A program made the translations under genes and the position numbers. From an uncultured Pelagibacteraceae bacterium (lineage in GTDB: Bacteria > Pseudomonadota > Alphaproteobacteria > Pelagibacterales > AG-422-B15), in contig CACMIV010000001.1 in assembly GCA_902613805.1 (NCBI GenBank), positions 62,001-126,000 on the forward strand: a DNA stretch of 64,000 nt, written 5' to 3'. The notes beneath the pieces are model-generated. The model was not told the DNA's origin. It searched no databases and saw nothing but the letters and a program-made list of their open reading frames with translations. The first letter of the stretch is position 1; the number at the start of each line of letters is the position of its first letter. Positions 12,076 to 22,177 of the stretch are shown here, in pieces.

Positions 12076-12570
12076 ATGTCATCATTCTTTTCAGATCCAT
12101 CGTCTTGGGTATTAGTAGCTTTTATAATATTTGTCATAATTGCGCTTGTAATTAAAGCGCCATCAATGATTGCGAAACTTCTTGATGGTGAAATTGATAA
12201 AATCAAATCTGAGTTAGATAATGCCCGAAAATTAAAAGAAGAAGCGAATTCTCTTTTAGCCGATTACGAGAGAAAGGTTCAGTCTGCTGACGAGGAAGCA
12301 AAAGCAATTATTGATCAAGCAAAGGAAATTGCAAAGAATCACGAAGAAGAGTCAAAGTTAAAAGCAGAAGAGTTTATTAAAAGAGCCGAACAGCAAGCCA
12401 TAGAAAAGATATCAAGGGCTGAAAAAATGGCTATATCAAAAGTTAATGACGAGATTGTAAATAACTCAGTAAATATTGCTGAGAAAATTATCTCAGAAAA
12501 CATCAACGACCAAAGTGCAGATAAGCTTGTAAAACAATCAATCGATCAAATAGGTAAACTTAAGGTATAA
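12076..12570 (+). CDS. atpF: F0F1 ATP synthase subunit b
   Basis: The second b-type subunit, pairing with b' to form the peripheral stalk. The N-terminal membrane segment SWVLVAFIIFVIIALVI lies at about 10-26, followed by the basic KAPSMIAKLLDGEIDKIKSELDNA entry (here split across residues 28-51). A long charged coiled coil (164 residues in total) ends in a delta-subunit-contact region. It is the last gene of the F0 operon. A TATAAT sequence at its 3' end could begin a new transcript for thrB. Confidence 0.92.
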   Translation: MSSFFSDPSSWVLVAFIIFVIIALVIKAPSMIAKLLDGEIDKIKSELDNARKLKEEANSLLADYERKVQSADEEAKAIIDQAKEIAKNHEEESKLKAEEFIKRAEQQAIEKISRAEKMAISKVNDEIVNNSVNIAEKIISENINDQSADKLVKQSIDQIGKLKV

Positions 12571-12610
12571 TTTATTATTTATATCTCTCTTTCTAAGCTA
12601 TAAATAAATT

Positions 12611-13573
12611 ATGGCAGTCTATACGCACATATCTAGAGAAGAACTGGATCTTTTTACTGATCATTATAGTATTGAAAATGTTCTTGAATTTTCAGGTATA
12701 AAAGGTGGAACTTCTAATTCAAATTATTTACTAAAGACTCTAGAAAAAAATTACATACTTACTATTTTTGAAGAAAGAACAAATCAGGATAATCTTCAAT
12801 TCTTTTTTGATCTAATGAATCATTTGAATAAAAACAATGTAAAGTGCCCTGAGGTAATACAAGATAAAAAAGGAAATTATTCAAACTCAATTCAAAATAA
12901 GAAAGCTGTAATCACATCGTTCTTAAAAGGTAGGTCAATAGATCAAATTAAACCAATACACTGTGCGTCTTTAGGCTCCACTATCGCAAGAATGCATAAA
13001 GAATCAGCTAGACTTGAAATGACTAGAGAAAATGAGCTTGGATTTGTAAATCTCAACAGCTTAATTCAAACTTTAAAAAATTTTGACGATAATATAGACG
13101 CGCAGCTAATCGATTTAATCAATGAAGAATATACTTTCCTATCTGGAAACCTTGATCATAGTTTACCTTCAGGTATAATTCATGCAGATCTTTTTCCAGA
13201 TAATATTTTTTTTGAAGGTAATGAGGTTACAGGTATAATAGATTTTTATTTTGCATGTACCGATTATTATGCTTACGAAATTGCTATCTGTCTAAATGCA
13301 TGGTGTTTTGAGCCAAATAATAACGAATTCAATCCAACAAAAGCAAAACATTTATTGGGCAGTTACAATCAGTTGCGAGAATTTTCAGAGGAAGAAAAGA
13401 AAGTTTTACCTCTTCTTACAAGAGCATCATCTCTAAGGTATCTACTAACTCGTTTAATCGACTACTATTCGCATGATGATAATGAACTGATCCTTAAAAA
13501 GGACCCTAATGAGTATCTCACTAAACTCCAATTTCACCAATCCGTTAAAAAAGTAGGCGAATATGGCCTCTAA
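12611..13573 (+). CDS. thrB: Homoserine kinase, ThrB2 (choline-kinase-fold) type
   Basis: Phosphorylates homoserine for threonine synthesis, ahead of ThrC (encoded on the other strand at 15-16.5 kb). It is the aminoglycoside-phosphotransferase-fold ThrB2 of alphaproteobacteria, not the GHMP type. A nucleotide-binding strand GIKGGTSNSNYLL lies near residues 29-41, the Brenner-like catalytic motif is HADLFPDNIFF, and the metal-binding Asp lies in GIIDFYFA. The 320 residues are usual. It overlaps rnhA by 11 bp, a pairing common in this class. Confidence 0.93.
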   Translation: MAVYTHISREELDLFTDHYSIENVLEFSGIKGGTSNSNYLLKTLEKNYILTIFEERTNQDNLQFFFDLMNHLNKNNVKCPEVIQDKKGNYSNSIQNKKAVITSFLKGRSIDQIKPIHCASLGSTIARMHKESARLEMTRENELGFVNLNSLIQTLKNFDDNIDAQLIDLINEEYTFLSGNLDHSLPSGIIHADLFPDNIFFEGNEVTGIIDFYFACTDYYAYEIAICLNAWCFEPNNNEFNPTKAKHLLGSYNQLREFSEEEKKVLPLLTRASSLRYLLTRLIDYYSHDDNELILKKDPNEYLTKLQFHQSVKKVGEYGL

Positions 13574-13997
13574 AAAAGTTGTTATGTACACCGATGGAGC
13601 TTGCTCAGGCAATCCGGGCAATGGAGGTTGGGGAGCTTACATTGAAATTGATGATAAGAAAATTGAGTTAAGTGGATCTGAAAATAACACAACAAATAAC
13701 AGAATGGAATTAAAAGCAGTTATTTATGCTCTAGATTATCTTAATGAAAAAAGAGACATAATAATTTTCACTGACTCAAAGTATGTCATGCAAGGTATTC
13801 AGGAGTGGATAAAAAAATGGAAAACCAATGATTGGAAGACTGCACAAAAAAAAGACGTAAAAAATAAAGATCTTTGGGTTGAATTAGACAATCTGACCGA
13901 TAAACACTCGATAAAATGGGAGTGGGTAAAAGGTCATTCAGGTGATTACGGAAATGAAATTGCTGATAAACTGGCGGTCGCTCAGATAAAAAGATAA
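13563..13997 (+). CDS. rnhA: Ribonuclease HI
   Basis: Degrades the RNA of RNA-DNA hybrids. The catalytic carboxylates are D11 (YTDGACSGNPG), the Glu in NRMELKAV, the Asp in FTDSKYV and the C-terminal Asp in NEIADKLA. The basic handle (WIKKWKTNDWKTAQKKDVKN) and the HSGDYGNE histidine loop are present. The 144 residues are typical. Coupled to thrB; converges on the peroxiredoxin gene, whose stop lies 2 bp away. Confidence 0.95.
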   Translation: MASKKVVMYTDGACSGNPGNGGWGAYIEIDDKKIELSGSENNTTNNRMELKAVIYALDYLNEKRDIIIFTDSKYVMQGIQEWIKKWKTNDWKTAQKKDVKNKDLWVELDNLTDKHSIKWEWVKGHSGDYGNEIADKLAVAQIKR

Positions 13998-13998
13998 A

Positions 13999-14484
13999 TT
14001 ATAGTAATTCCATCATTTTATTTGCTCCACTTACATCAACTTTACCACCATCAACTTCGACAAAAAACTTTTCAATAATTCCATCATTGACAAGTAGTGA
14101 GCATCTTTTTGTCTTGATCGATGTTCCAAATGTATCGGGATAGTCTGTACCTAATGATTTTGCAAACTCAGCCTTACTATCTGATAAAAATTTTATTTTT
14201 CCATTTGATCCAGACATTTCCTCCCATGCTGACATAGTAAATATGTCGTTAGTTGCAAAACATACTATTTCATCAACAGCTTTTTCTCTAATTTTGTCGG
14301 CATTCTCTATAAAGCCAGGTAAATGGTTTCGAGCACATGTTGGTGTGAATGCGCCTGGTACACCAAAGATTACTATTTTTTTCCCTTTGCAGAAGTCCAA
14401 TATCTTTAATGGTTGTGGACCTTTATCCTTATCCATAAAAACTAAAGTTTCATTTGGTAATTCATTTCCAATTAAATCTGACAT
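13999..14484 (-). CDS. Peroxiredoxin (Prx5/AhpE-like, peroxisomal type)
   Basis: A thiol peroxidase reducing H2O2 and organic hydroperoxides. The peroxidatic cysteine is C50 in GVPGAFTPTCARNHLPGF. The 161 residues and the DTFGTSIKTKRCSLLVNDG stretch match the Prx5-type family of proteobacteria, which uses glutathione/glutaredoxin or thioredoxin as reductant. A further Cys at about residue 129 could resolve, but this is not certain. It is the last gene of a minus-strand run from coxB downwards, although 18 bp separate it from the acetyltransferase gene. Confidence 0.9.
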   Translation of the reverse strand: MSDLIGNELPNETLVFMDKDKGPQPLKILDFCKGKKIVIFGVPGAFTPTCARNHLPGFIENADKIREKAVDEIVCFATNDIFTMSAWEEMSGSNGKIKFLSDSKAEFAKSLGTDYPDTFGTSIKTKRCSLLVNDGIIEKFFVEVDGGKVDVSGANKMMELL

Positions 14485-14502
14485 TTGACGACCATACTAA
14501 AT

Positions 14503-15078
14503 TTATTCCTTAATACAAGATAAAAGTAAGTGGTCCTCCCACTTGCCATTAATTTTCAAATACTGTCTTACTAATCCTTCAATGCAAAAATTATTTTTTT
14601 CAAGTGTCTTTAAAGAACGCTCATTCCTTGGTAGGCACGCTGCCTCTACTCTATGTAAATTCAATTCATCAAAAATAAATTCTTTGATAAGTTTTATTGA
14701 CTCACTCATTAGACCTTTACCCATTTTAGTTTCACAAATCCAATACCCAATTGAGCAAGATTGAACTACACCTCTTTGAACATTATTTATATTAATTTCG
14801 CCAATCAAATTATTATTTTTTTTTTCAAATATCAGAAAGGAATATGCATTATCATCTAATGCAAGTTTTTCAAAATATCTTACTCTTTTTACAAATGAAC
14901 TTCTTTCAAGTTCATTTGGTGACCATGTAGGTTCCCACGGTTTTAAATATCTTTTATTTTTTTCTTTTAATGAAGACCATGATTTCCAATCTTTATAATC
15001 AGGAGGTCTTAGGATTACGTTTTCACCTTTCCTCTCAAATGTTATCTTTTTTGGATAATAAGTTGTTAAAAATGACAC
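14503..15078 (-). CDS. GNAT acetyltransferase, RimJ/RimL-like
   Basis: A GNAT-fold N-acetyltransferase of 191 residues. The N-terminal strand FERKGENVILRPPDYKDW is typical of the RimJ/RimL (ribosomal protein or amino-acid N-acetyltransferase) subgroup. The acetyl-CoA segment is IGYWICETKMGKGLMSESIK, followed by LHRVEAACLPRNERSLKTLE. The substrate may be a ribosomal protein N-terminus but cannot be set from sequence. Its ATG shares one base with the thrC stop (TAATG), so the two are translationally coupled. Confidence 0.88.
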   Translation of the reverse strand: MSFLTTYYPKKITFERKGENVILRPPDYKDWKSWSSLKEKNKRYLKPWEPTWSPNELERSSFVKRVRYFEKLALDDNAYSFLIFEKKNNNLIGEININNVQRGVVQSCSIGYWICETKMGKGLMSESIKLIKEFIFDELNLHRVEAACLPRNERSLKTLEKNNFCIEGLVRQYLKINGKWEDHLLLSCIKE

Positions 15079-16463
15079 TAGCTTAGCTGCTCCCTAATGA
15101 ATTCTTTAATTCGACTTGTGTTATTTTCCATTTTATACATTTTTTCTTCTGCATCAAATAAGTAATTGTATTTACTCATTAAATTTAAATCTTCACCTAT
15201 TGATTTTTCAACAACCTCAGAAAATTTTACAGGGTGAGCTGTAGCCAAAACAAAATTAAGCCTATCCATATCTTTTTCAAATCTTGATGCATCCAGTCCT
15301 GTAGCAGTGTGGGGGTCAATAACATATGAAAAATTATCTTTCACGGATTTGATTGTGTTTTGAACGATATCCATCGAAGAACTATTCGAGCTAAATACCT
15401 CTCGAACTTTTTCTAAATTTTCCTCAGATATTGATATTTTTCCACTTTCTTCAAAATTTTCCATTGATACTTTTGTTTCAGTATTTGATTGATTAAGTAT
15501 ATCAAAAAGTAATCTTTCAAAATTACTTGCTACCTGAATATCCATACTTGGACTTGATGTTTTTATGACTGTTTTAGATTCATATACTCCTGACTTCATA
15601 AATCTATTTAGAATATCGTTTTCGTTAGTAGCCACTATTAATTTATTGATAGGTAATCCCATTTTATATGAAACATAACCAGCATAAATATCTCCGAAGT
15701 TACCAGTAGGGACAGAAAAATTAACTTTATTGGAAGCTCTTTCAGTAAAATTAATAAATGTATAAAAGTAATATACTGATTGAATGATAATTCTTGCCCA
15801 ATTAATTGAATTAACTGCAGATATATTATTATGCATACTATAATCTGTATCTTTCAAAATATCTTTAACAATTTTTTGACAATCATCAAAAGTTCCTTCT
15901 ACTTCACAAAGAAAAATATTTTCTTGATTAACAGTAGACATCTGTCTTCTCTGAAATTCTGAAATCCTACCCTTAGGATATAAACAGAAAATATTTATAT
16001 TTTTGCTTTTTTTTACAGCGTTTATAGCAGCTGATCCTGTGTCACCTGATGTAGCTACTATAAGATTTATTCTTTTCATTTCTTTTTCTAAAAAATGATC
16101 AAAAAGAGGGATAAGTAATTGCATTGCGAAGTCTTTGAAGGCTAAAGTTGGGCCATTGAATAGCTCCACGATTATTTCGTTTGCATTAAGCTCCTTGAAT
16201 GATACACAGCCACTTTCTGTAAAGTTATTTGAATACGCTTCTTTAATAATCCTCTTCAATTGATCGGACTCTATTTCGTCACCAATAAATGGAGATAAAA
16301 TAATTTCTGTTAAGTCCTCATAACTTACATTTCGATTAATATCTTTATGATTTATATTTGGCCAATTTTCAGGAATAAATAGGCCTCCATCATTTGCTAA
16401 ACCAGCAAATAAAACTTCTCTAAACCCAAAGTAATCGCTGCCCCTTGTGCTTCTATATCTCAT
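15078..16463 (-). CDS. thrC: Threonine synthase
   Basis: A PLP enzyme converting O-phosphohomoserine to threonine. It has 461 residues. The N-terminal MRYRSTRGS segment is diagnostic of the proteobacterial form, the PLP lysine lies in FNGPTLAFKDFAMQLL, and the phosphate-binding loop is VATSGDTGSAA followed by FCLYPKGRIS. It works with the homoserine kinase encoded 1.5 kb away on the opposite strand. The start overlaps surf1 by 11 bp. Linkage of thrC to surf1 and the cox operon is conserved in many alphaproteobacteria. Confidence 0.95.
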   Translation of the reverse strand: MRYRSTRGSDYFGFREVLFAGLANDGGLFIPENWPNINHKDINRNVSYEDLTEIILSPFIGDEIESDQLKRIIKEAYSNNFTESGCVSFKELNANEIIVELFNGPTLAFKDFAMQLLIPLFDHFLEKEMKRINLIVATSGDTGSAAINAVKKSKNINIFCLYPKGRISEFQRRQMSTVNQENIFLCEVEGTFDDCQKIVKDILKDTDYSMHNNISAVNSINWARIIIQSVYYFYTFINFTERASNKVNFSVPTGNFGDIYAGYVSYKMGLPINKLIVATNENDILNRFMKSGVYESKTVIKTSSPSMDIQVASNFERLLFDILNQSNTETKVSMENFEESGKISISEENLEKVREVFSSNSSSMDIVQNTIKSVKDNFSYVIDPHTATGLDASRFEKDMDRLNFVLATAHPVKFSEVVEKSIGEDLNLMSKYNYLFDAEEKMYKMENNTSRIKEFIREQLS

Positions 16464-17148
16464 TTTTTTGCACCTTTTGTCTAATATAGTAGATATACAT
16501 TATCATAATTACAAAAGACAACAAAAACCAGGTGACAGCATACTGGAGATGATTATTTGTTATATTAGATGGCTCAAATTCAATCAGAACATTATCAGAA
16601 TAGCTTTGGTCTAATAATTTTATCATATACTTACTAGAATTTAATTTATGATATTTATCCATTTCACTTGTATTGAGCAAATACCAGGTATTTGTTATTG
16701 TATCATTTTCTGGAATAAGCGGCTTTCGATCCTTCGAATAAATTAAAGCTCCTCTGATTTCTATCTCACTATTTTTGAAAACTTCATCTAATTCAAAATT
16801 ATCTTTAGAGTCAAACGGTATCCAGCCAAGTATTACATAAATAAATTTTTTGCTAATCATTTGCATTGGCAAGACAATTTCATAACCAGACTCTCCTTTA
16901 AGATTAAATTTATAAAAAAACATTTTTTTACCAGTTAACAGTTGTCCTTTTACCGAAGTATTCATGAATTCATATTGAGAGTTCTCGTCGTTTAACGGAA
17001 ATTCATCTAGTACTGAATTATAATTAGAATTAATTGACTCTATTAAATTATTTTTCCATTCGAGCCTTTGTGTTTGCCAAAAACAAAGCAAAAGAAGCAA
17101 GATGATTGTTGAAATAAATATTATGTGGAAAAGAAGATTTTTAATCAA
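16453..17148 (-). CDS. SURF1-family cytochrome oxidase assembly protein
   Basis: Helps insert heme a into subunit I of the aa3 oxidase. It has 231 residues and the SURF1 topology: an N-terminal membrane helix (LLFHIIFISTIILLLLLCFW), a soluble loop with GYEIVLPMQMISKKFIYVILGW split by the conserved GW pair, and a C-terminal helix (YAVTWFLLSFVIMIMYIYYI) opening with the YAxxWFxL signature. It sits 12 bp after coxC in the oxidase operon. Confidence 0.9.
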   Translation of the reverse strand: MIKNLLFHIIFISTIILLLLLCFWQTQRLEWKNNLIESINSNYNSVLDEFPLNDENSQYEFMNTSVKGQLLTGKKMFFYKFNLKGESGYEIVLPMQMISKKFIYVILGWIPFDSKDNFELDEVFKNSEIEIRGALIYSKDRKPLIPENDTITNTWYLLNTSEMDKYHKLNSSKYMIKLLDQSYSDNVLIEFEPSNITNNHLQYAVTWFLLSFVIMIMYIYYIRQKVQKNEI

Positions 17149-17160
17149 TTAAAGTATTTA

Positions 17161-17961
17161 TTAATATGAGCCCCAAACATAAATTGCTGCAAATAAAAAT
17201 AGCCAAACAACATCAACAAAATGCCAATACCAAGCAGCAGCCTCAAAACCAAAATGATGGTCAGATTTAAAATGGCCAGCAATCGATCTTCCAAGGCAAA
17301 CAATTAAGAATATTGTTCCAATTAGAACATGAAAGCCATGAAAACCAGTCGCCATATAAAAAGTTGCTCCATAGATGTGCCCAGAAAATGAAAAATCAGC
17401 ATGCATGTATTCATAAACCTGAAAACCAGTGAACACGACACCAAGTCCTACCGTGCACCATAGTCCCTGTATTAGCTCTTTTCTATTGCCTTCTAGCAAT
17501 GCATGATGAGCCCAGGTAACAGTAGTTCCTGATAAAAGTAAGATTAACGTATTGATTAGAGGTATATGCCATGGATCCATTAGATGAATATCTGGTGGAG
17601 GCCATATAGCTCCTATTTGTTCTGTAGGGAATAAACTTGCATTGAAATATGCCCAAAACCAAGCAACAAAGAACATAACTTCTGATGCAATAAATAAAGT
17701 CATGCCGTATCTAAGGCCAATTTGAACAACTGGTGTGTGATGACCTTGATGTTCACCCTCTATAATCACATCTCTAAACCACATATATGAGACATAGATA
17801 ACAATTGCTAAACCAATTATCATTGTCCACATGTCATCGGTCCTAAAATAAACAACCGCACCGACGCACGCGATTAAAGCTCCAATCGATGCAAGAAGGG
17901 GCCATGGACTTGGATCAACTAAATGGTATTCATGTGTTCTTTTTGTATTTTCTGAACTCAT
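17161..17961 (-). CDS. coxC: Cytochrome c oxidase subunit III
   Basis: Structural subunit III of the aa3-type oxidase. It has 266 residues and seven hydrophobic helices. Conserved stretches are HEYHLVDPSPWPLLAS at the N-terminus, SEVMFFVAWFWAYFN (with the carboxylate implicated in proton uptake), and FHGFHVLIGTIFL followed by HFGFEAAAWYWHFVDVVWLF. It lies 6 bp downstream of ctaG. Confidence 0.97.
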   Translation of the reverse strand: MSSENTKRTHEYHLVDPSPWPLLASIGALIACVGAVVYFRTDDMWTMIIGLAIVIYVSYMWFRDVIIEGEHQGHHTPVVQIGLRYGMTLFIASEVMFFVAWFWAYFNASLFPTEQIGAIWPPPDIHLMDPWHIPLINTLILLLSGTTVTWAHHALLEGNRKELIQGLWCTVGLGVVFTGFQVYEYMHADFSFSGHIYGATFYMATGFHGFHVLIGTIFLIVCLGRSIAGHFKSDHHFGFEAAAWYWHFVDVVWLFLFAAIYVWGSY

Positions 17962-17967
17962 ATTTAA

Positions 17968-18504
17968 TTATGTATCACTGTTTTCATAAAAGGTATAGGA
18001 CAAAGTAACTTCTGATAAATCAGAAATGTATTTATCATTTTCAATTTCAGGATCTATAAAAAATGAAACTGGCATAATTTTAGTTTCGTTAGCCATGAGC
18101 TCTGTTTCTTGAAAACAAAAGCATTCAATTTTGTTAAAGTACTTTCCTGCCTCAGTTGGGGATACATTATATACAGCAGTACCGCTTAGAGTTTGGTCTG
18201 TATTATTCTCTATCACATAATTAATCAGTTTATTTTCACCTATCTTTAATTGATGAATTCTTTGCTCAGGATAGAATTCCCAATCGAGGGTAGAACCAAC
18301 GTTGGAGTCTAATCTAACATTGATAGTTTTATCGATAGAATAAATGCTTTCAGAAGAAAACACATTTGGAGTGCCCCCAAATCCTGTAACTTTACAAAAA
18401 TAGTTGTATAGAGGCACTGACGCATAGGCTAAAGCTATCATGGTGATAACTATTCCTATTAGTCCAATGGCAGTGATACTGTTATTTGACTTGATAAAAT
18501 TCAT
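17968..18504 (-). CDS. ctaG: Cytochrome c oxidase assembly protein CtaG/Cox11
   Basis: A copper chaperone that delivers CuB to subunit I. It has 178 residues: one N-terminal membrane helix (ITAIGLIGIVITMIALAYA), then VPLYNYFCKVTGFGGTP and the Cu-binding CFCFQETEL motif in the periplasmic beta domain. The ATG follows the 34-residue small gene's stop directly (TAAATG). Confidence 0.95.
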   Translation of the reverse strand: MNFIKSNNSITAIGLIGIVITMIALAYASVPLYNYFCKVTGFGGTPNVFSSESIYSIDKTINVRLDSNVGSTLDWEFYPEQRIHQLKIGENKLINYVIENNTDQTLSGTAVYNVSPTEAGKYFNKIECFCFQETELMANETKIMPVSFFIDPEIENDKYISDLSEVTLSYTFYENSDT

Positions 18505-18609
18505 TTAAATAGTTCCCAACTTATAAACAGTATAAGAGAAAAATAAAGCCACAAAGAAAACTAGTACGAGGGCAGTTATTATATTTCTTTTTTTTATTTT
18601 TTTATCCAT
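18505..18609 (-). CDS. 34-residue single-helix membrane protein in the oxidase operon (coxF-like position)
   Basis: The minus strand reads ATG at 18609 to TAA at 18505-18507. The product is 34 residues: a basic N-terminus MDKKIKKRN, then one hydrophobic helix (IITALVLVFFVALFFSYTVY) and a KLGTI tail. Its ATG shares a base with the ctaB stop (TAATG) and its stop abuts the ctaG start (TAAATG), so it is coupled on both sides. A small membrane gene occurs between ctaB and ctaG in other alphaproteobacteria and is sometimes called coxF. Identity here rests on position and topology only. The lysine-rich N-in topology suggests a small assembly factor or oxidase subunit. Confidence 0.72.
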   Translation of the reverse strand: MDKKIKKRNIITALVLVFFVALFFSYTVYKLGTI

Positions 18610-19538
18610 TAGTAAATATTCCATAGTAAATTATCGATTAATAGAATTGAGAAAATATTAAACAGATAAATAATTGAAAAATAAAATAGCATTTGAGCTT
18701 TTCGCTCAAGCAAGCCATCTTTCAACCACGATCTTTTGAGATCAAATGCCAAATAAATGAAAAAAATACTTAGAGCTGTTGACGAAACTCCAAAGAACAA
18801 AGAATAGTATGAACTCATAATTAAAGTAAGTGGCAATAAGGTAATCGAATATGCGATAATTAAATTTATCGTTTTACGCTCACCAACAATCAGTGGCATC
18901 ATTGGAATTCCAGCCTTTTTGTAATCATCAGATTTATAAAGTGCAAGAGCCCAGAAATGAGGAGGTGTCCATAGAAAAATTAGCATGAAAAGAAGGCAAA
19001 TCTCAGTTGAGACTCCTCCTGTCACAACTGCCCAGCCGATCATCGGAGGAAAGGCTCCCGCTGCACCTCCTATCACAATATTTTGAGGTGTCCTCTTTTT
19101 AAGCCATATTGTGTAAACAAATATATAAAAGCAAATTGTGATTAAAAGTAATCCTGCAGCCGCTAAATTTGAAACCAAGTAAAGCATTGATACAGCAATT
19201 ATTGAGAGTGTTATGCCGTATATAAGTGCCCCATTAGCGCTTATTTGGTTTGTTGGCAAAGCTCGATCTTTTGTTCTATTCATTAATTTGTCAGTATCTC
19301 TCTCATACCACATGTTTAGTGCACCTGACGCGCCAGAACCAATTGAGATAGCAAGAATTGCGAGCAAACCTTGAGTAAAACTTAAACTTCCAGGTGCGAT
19401 TATCATTCCTACAAAGCTTGTAAATATAGAAAGTGACATGACCCTTGGTTTAAGCAAGGAGGTATACAAAGCTAGTTTTGTCGCAATAGAACCTAGCCCA
19501 AATTCCTGTTTATTAGAAACTGAGGTAATATTTGCCAT
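18609..19538 (-). CDS. ctaB: Protoheme IX farnesyltransferase (heme O synthase)
   Basis: A UbiA-family prenyltransferase that makes heme O, the precursor of heme A for the oxidase. It has 309 residues with about eight or nine membrane helices. The first Asp-rich motif is NMWYERDTDKLMNRTKDRALP split around residues 86-106, and the second is YKSDDYKKAGIPMMP. It sits 8 bp after coxA and is coupled to the 34-residue gene. Confidence 0.95.
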   Translation of the reverse strand: MANITSVSNKQEFGLGSIATKLALYTSLLKPRVMSLSIFTSFVGMIIAPGSLSFTQGLLAILAISIGSGASGALNMWYERDTDKLMNRTKDRALPTNQISANGALIYGITLSIIAVSMLYLVSNLAAAGLLLITICFYIFVYTIWLKKRTPQNIVIGGAAGAFPPMIGWAVVTGGVSTEICLLFMLIFLWTPPHFWALALYKSDDYKKAGIPMMPLIVGERKTINLIIAYSITLLPLTLIMSSYYSLFFGVSSTALSIFFIYLAFDLKRSWLKDGLLERKAQMLFYFSIIYLFNIFSILLIDNLLWNIY

Positions 19539-19546
19539 TATAATTT

Positions 19547-21157
<1,611 letters not shown>

Positions 21158-21186
21158 TTATATATTTCTCCTCTAAGTAAAATATT

Positions 21187-22014
21187 TTATTTTTTAGCCA
21201 TTTCAAATGTATCGTCACTGTAATTAATCTCTAAAGATGCATACTCAGATTTAGCAAATTCGATCCACTCTTCAAATTCTTTATTTGAAACAACTTTAAC
21301 ATTAATGGGCATAAATGCATGTTTTGGACCACAAAGCTCTGAGCACTGGCCATAATAGATCCCTTCTTTATTAGCCTTAAACCATGTTTCATTTAATCTT
21401 CCCGGTACAGCATCCATCTTGACACCAAATGCTGGAATTGTCCAAGCGTGCAGTACATCTGCTGAAGTTAACTGAAGCTTGACCACTTTATCTACTGGTA
21501 CAACAATTTGAGTATCAGTCTCTAACAATCTTAACTTTGGATCTGATAGCTCATGATCAGCAAGCATGTTGGCATCAAAAGAGATATCATCGAAATCAGG
21601 GTACTCGTAAGTCCAATACCATTGATTGCCGATGGCCTTAATTGTTATATCTGCCTTTGGTATTGTTTCAGAAACATATAGTAATCTAAAAGATGGAATA
21701 GCAATAATAATCAACAATATTACTGGAATTACAGTCCACAATATTTCAATTGTTGTGTTATGTGTTGTAGTGGAAGCAACATGATTGCGGCTGCTATTAA
21801 ATCTGAACATGATATATAGCAGAAGACCAAGTACTAAAAGTGATATGCCTGTAATGATAGGCATTAAGATATAACTATGAAATGATATAATGTCAGACAT
21901 TAAATCAGTTGCAGGCTGTTGAAAGCTTAGCTGCCAATTTTCAGAAATGCCTTCATTTGCCAGAGAAAAGGACGGTATTAGCAGAAAAAATAATATCTTA
22001 GTAATATTTTTCAT
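21187..22014 (-). CDS. coxB: Cytochrome c oxidase subunit II
   Basis: Carries the CuA centre that receives electrons from cytochrome c. It has 275 residues: a signal peptide (ILFFLLIPSFSLANEG), two membrane helices, and a periplasmic cupredoxin domain. The CuA motif is YYGQCSELCGPKHAFMPI, with the upstream His in DVLHAWTIPAFGVK and aromatic GNQWYWTYEYPDF. No C-terminal heme c domain is present, so this is a plain aa3 subunit. It is the first gene of the oxidase operon; the 163-bp gap to divergent tldD should hold its promoter. Confidence 0.96.
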   Translation of the reverse strand: MKNITKILFFLLIPSFSLANEGISENWQLSFQQPATDLMSDIISFHSYILMPIITGISLLVLGLLLYIMFRFNSSRNHVASTTTHNTTIEILWTVIPVILLIIIAIPSFRLLYVSETIPKADITIKAIGNQWYWTYEYPDFDDISFDANMLADHELSDPKLRLLETDTQIVVPVDKVVKLQLTSADVLHAWTIPAFGVKMDAVPGRLNETWFKANKEGIYYGQCSELCGPKHAFMPINVKVVSNKEFEEWIEFAKSEYASLEINYSDDTFEMAKK

Positions 22015-22043
22015 AGAGAAATTATTGATTTAATGTTTTGAGC

Positions 22044-22055
22044 TATTACGTAATA
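22044..22055. promoter_or_regulatory. 12-bp perfect palindrome between coxB and tldD
   Basis: TATTACGTAATA is a perfect inverted repeat, about 30 bp upstream of the coxB start and 123 bp upstream of tldD. It sits where a dimeric regulator of the oxidase operon could bind. It does not match the FNR/FixK consensus (TTGAT-N4-ATCAA). In A+T-rich DNA such a palindrome may arise by chance. Confidence 0.25.
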
Positions 22056-22177
22056 TATACTGCTTAATTTGCATTAAACTACTCATTATTTCGCGACAGT
22101 TTGACGCAATTTTTGCTAGTTTTTAGGGTTTTTTTAATATATTTTATAAAGATATTTTTTATTCAGAACAATACGAG

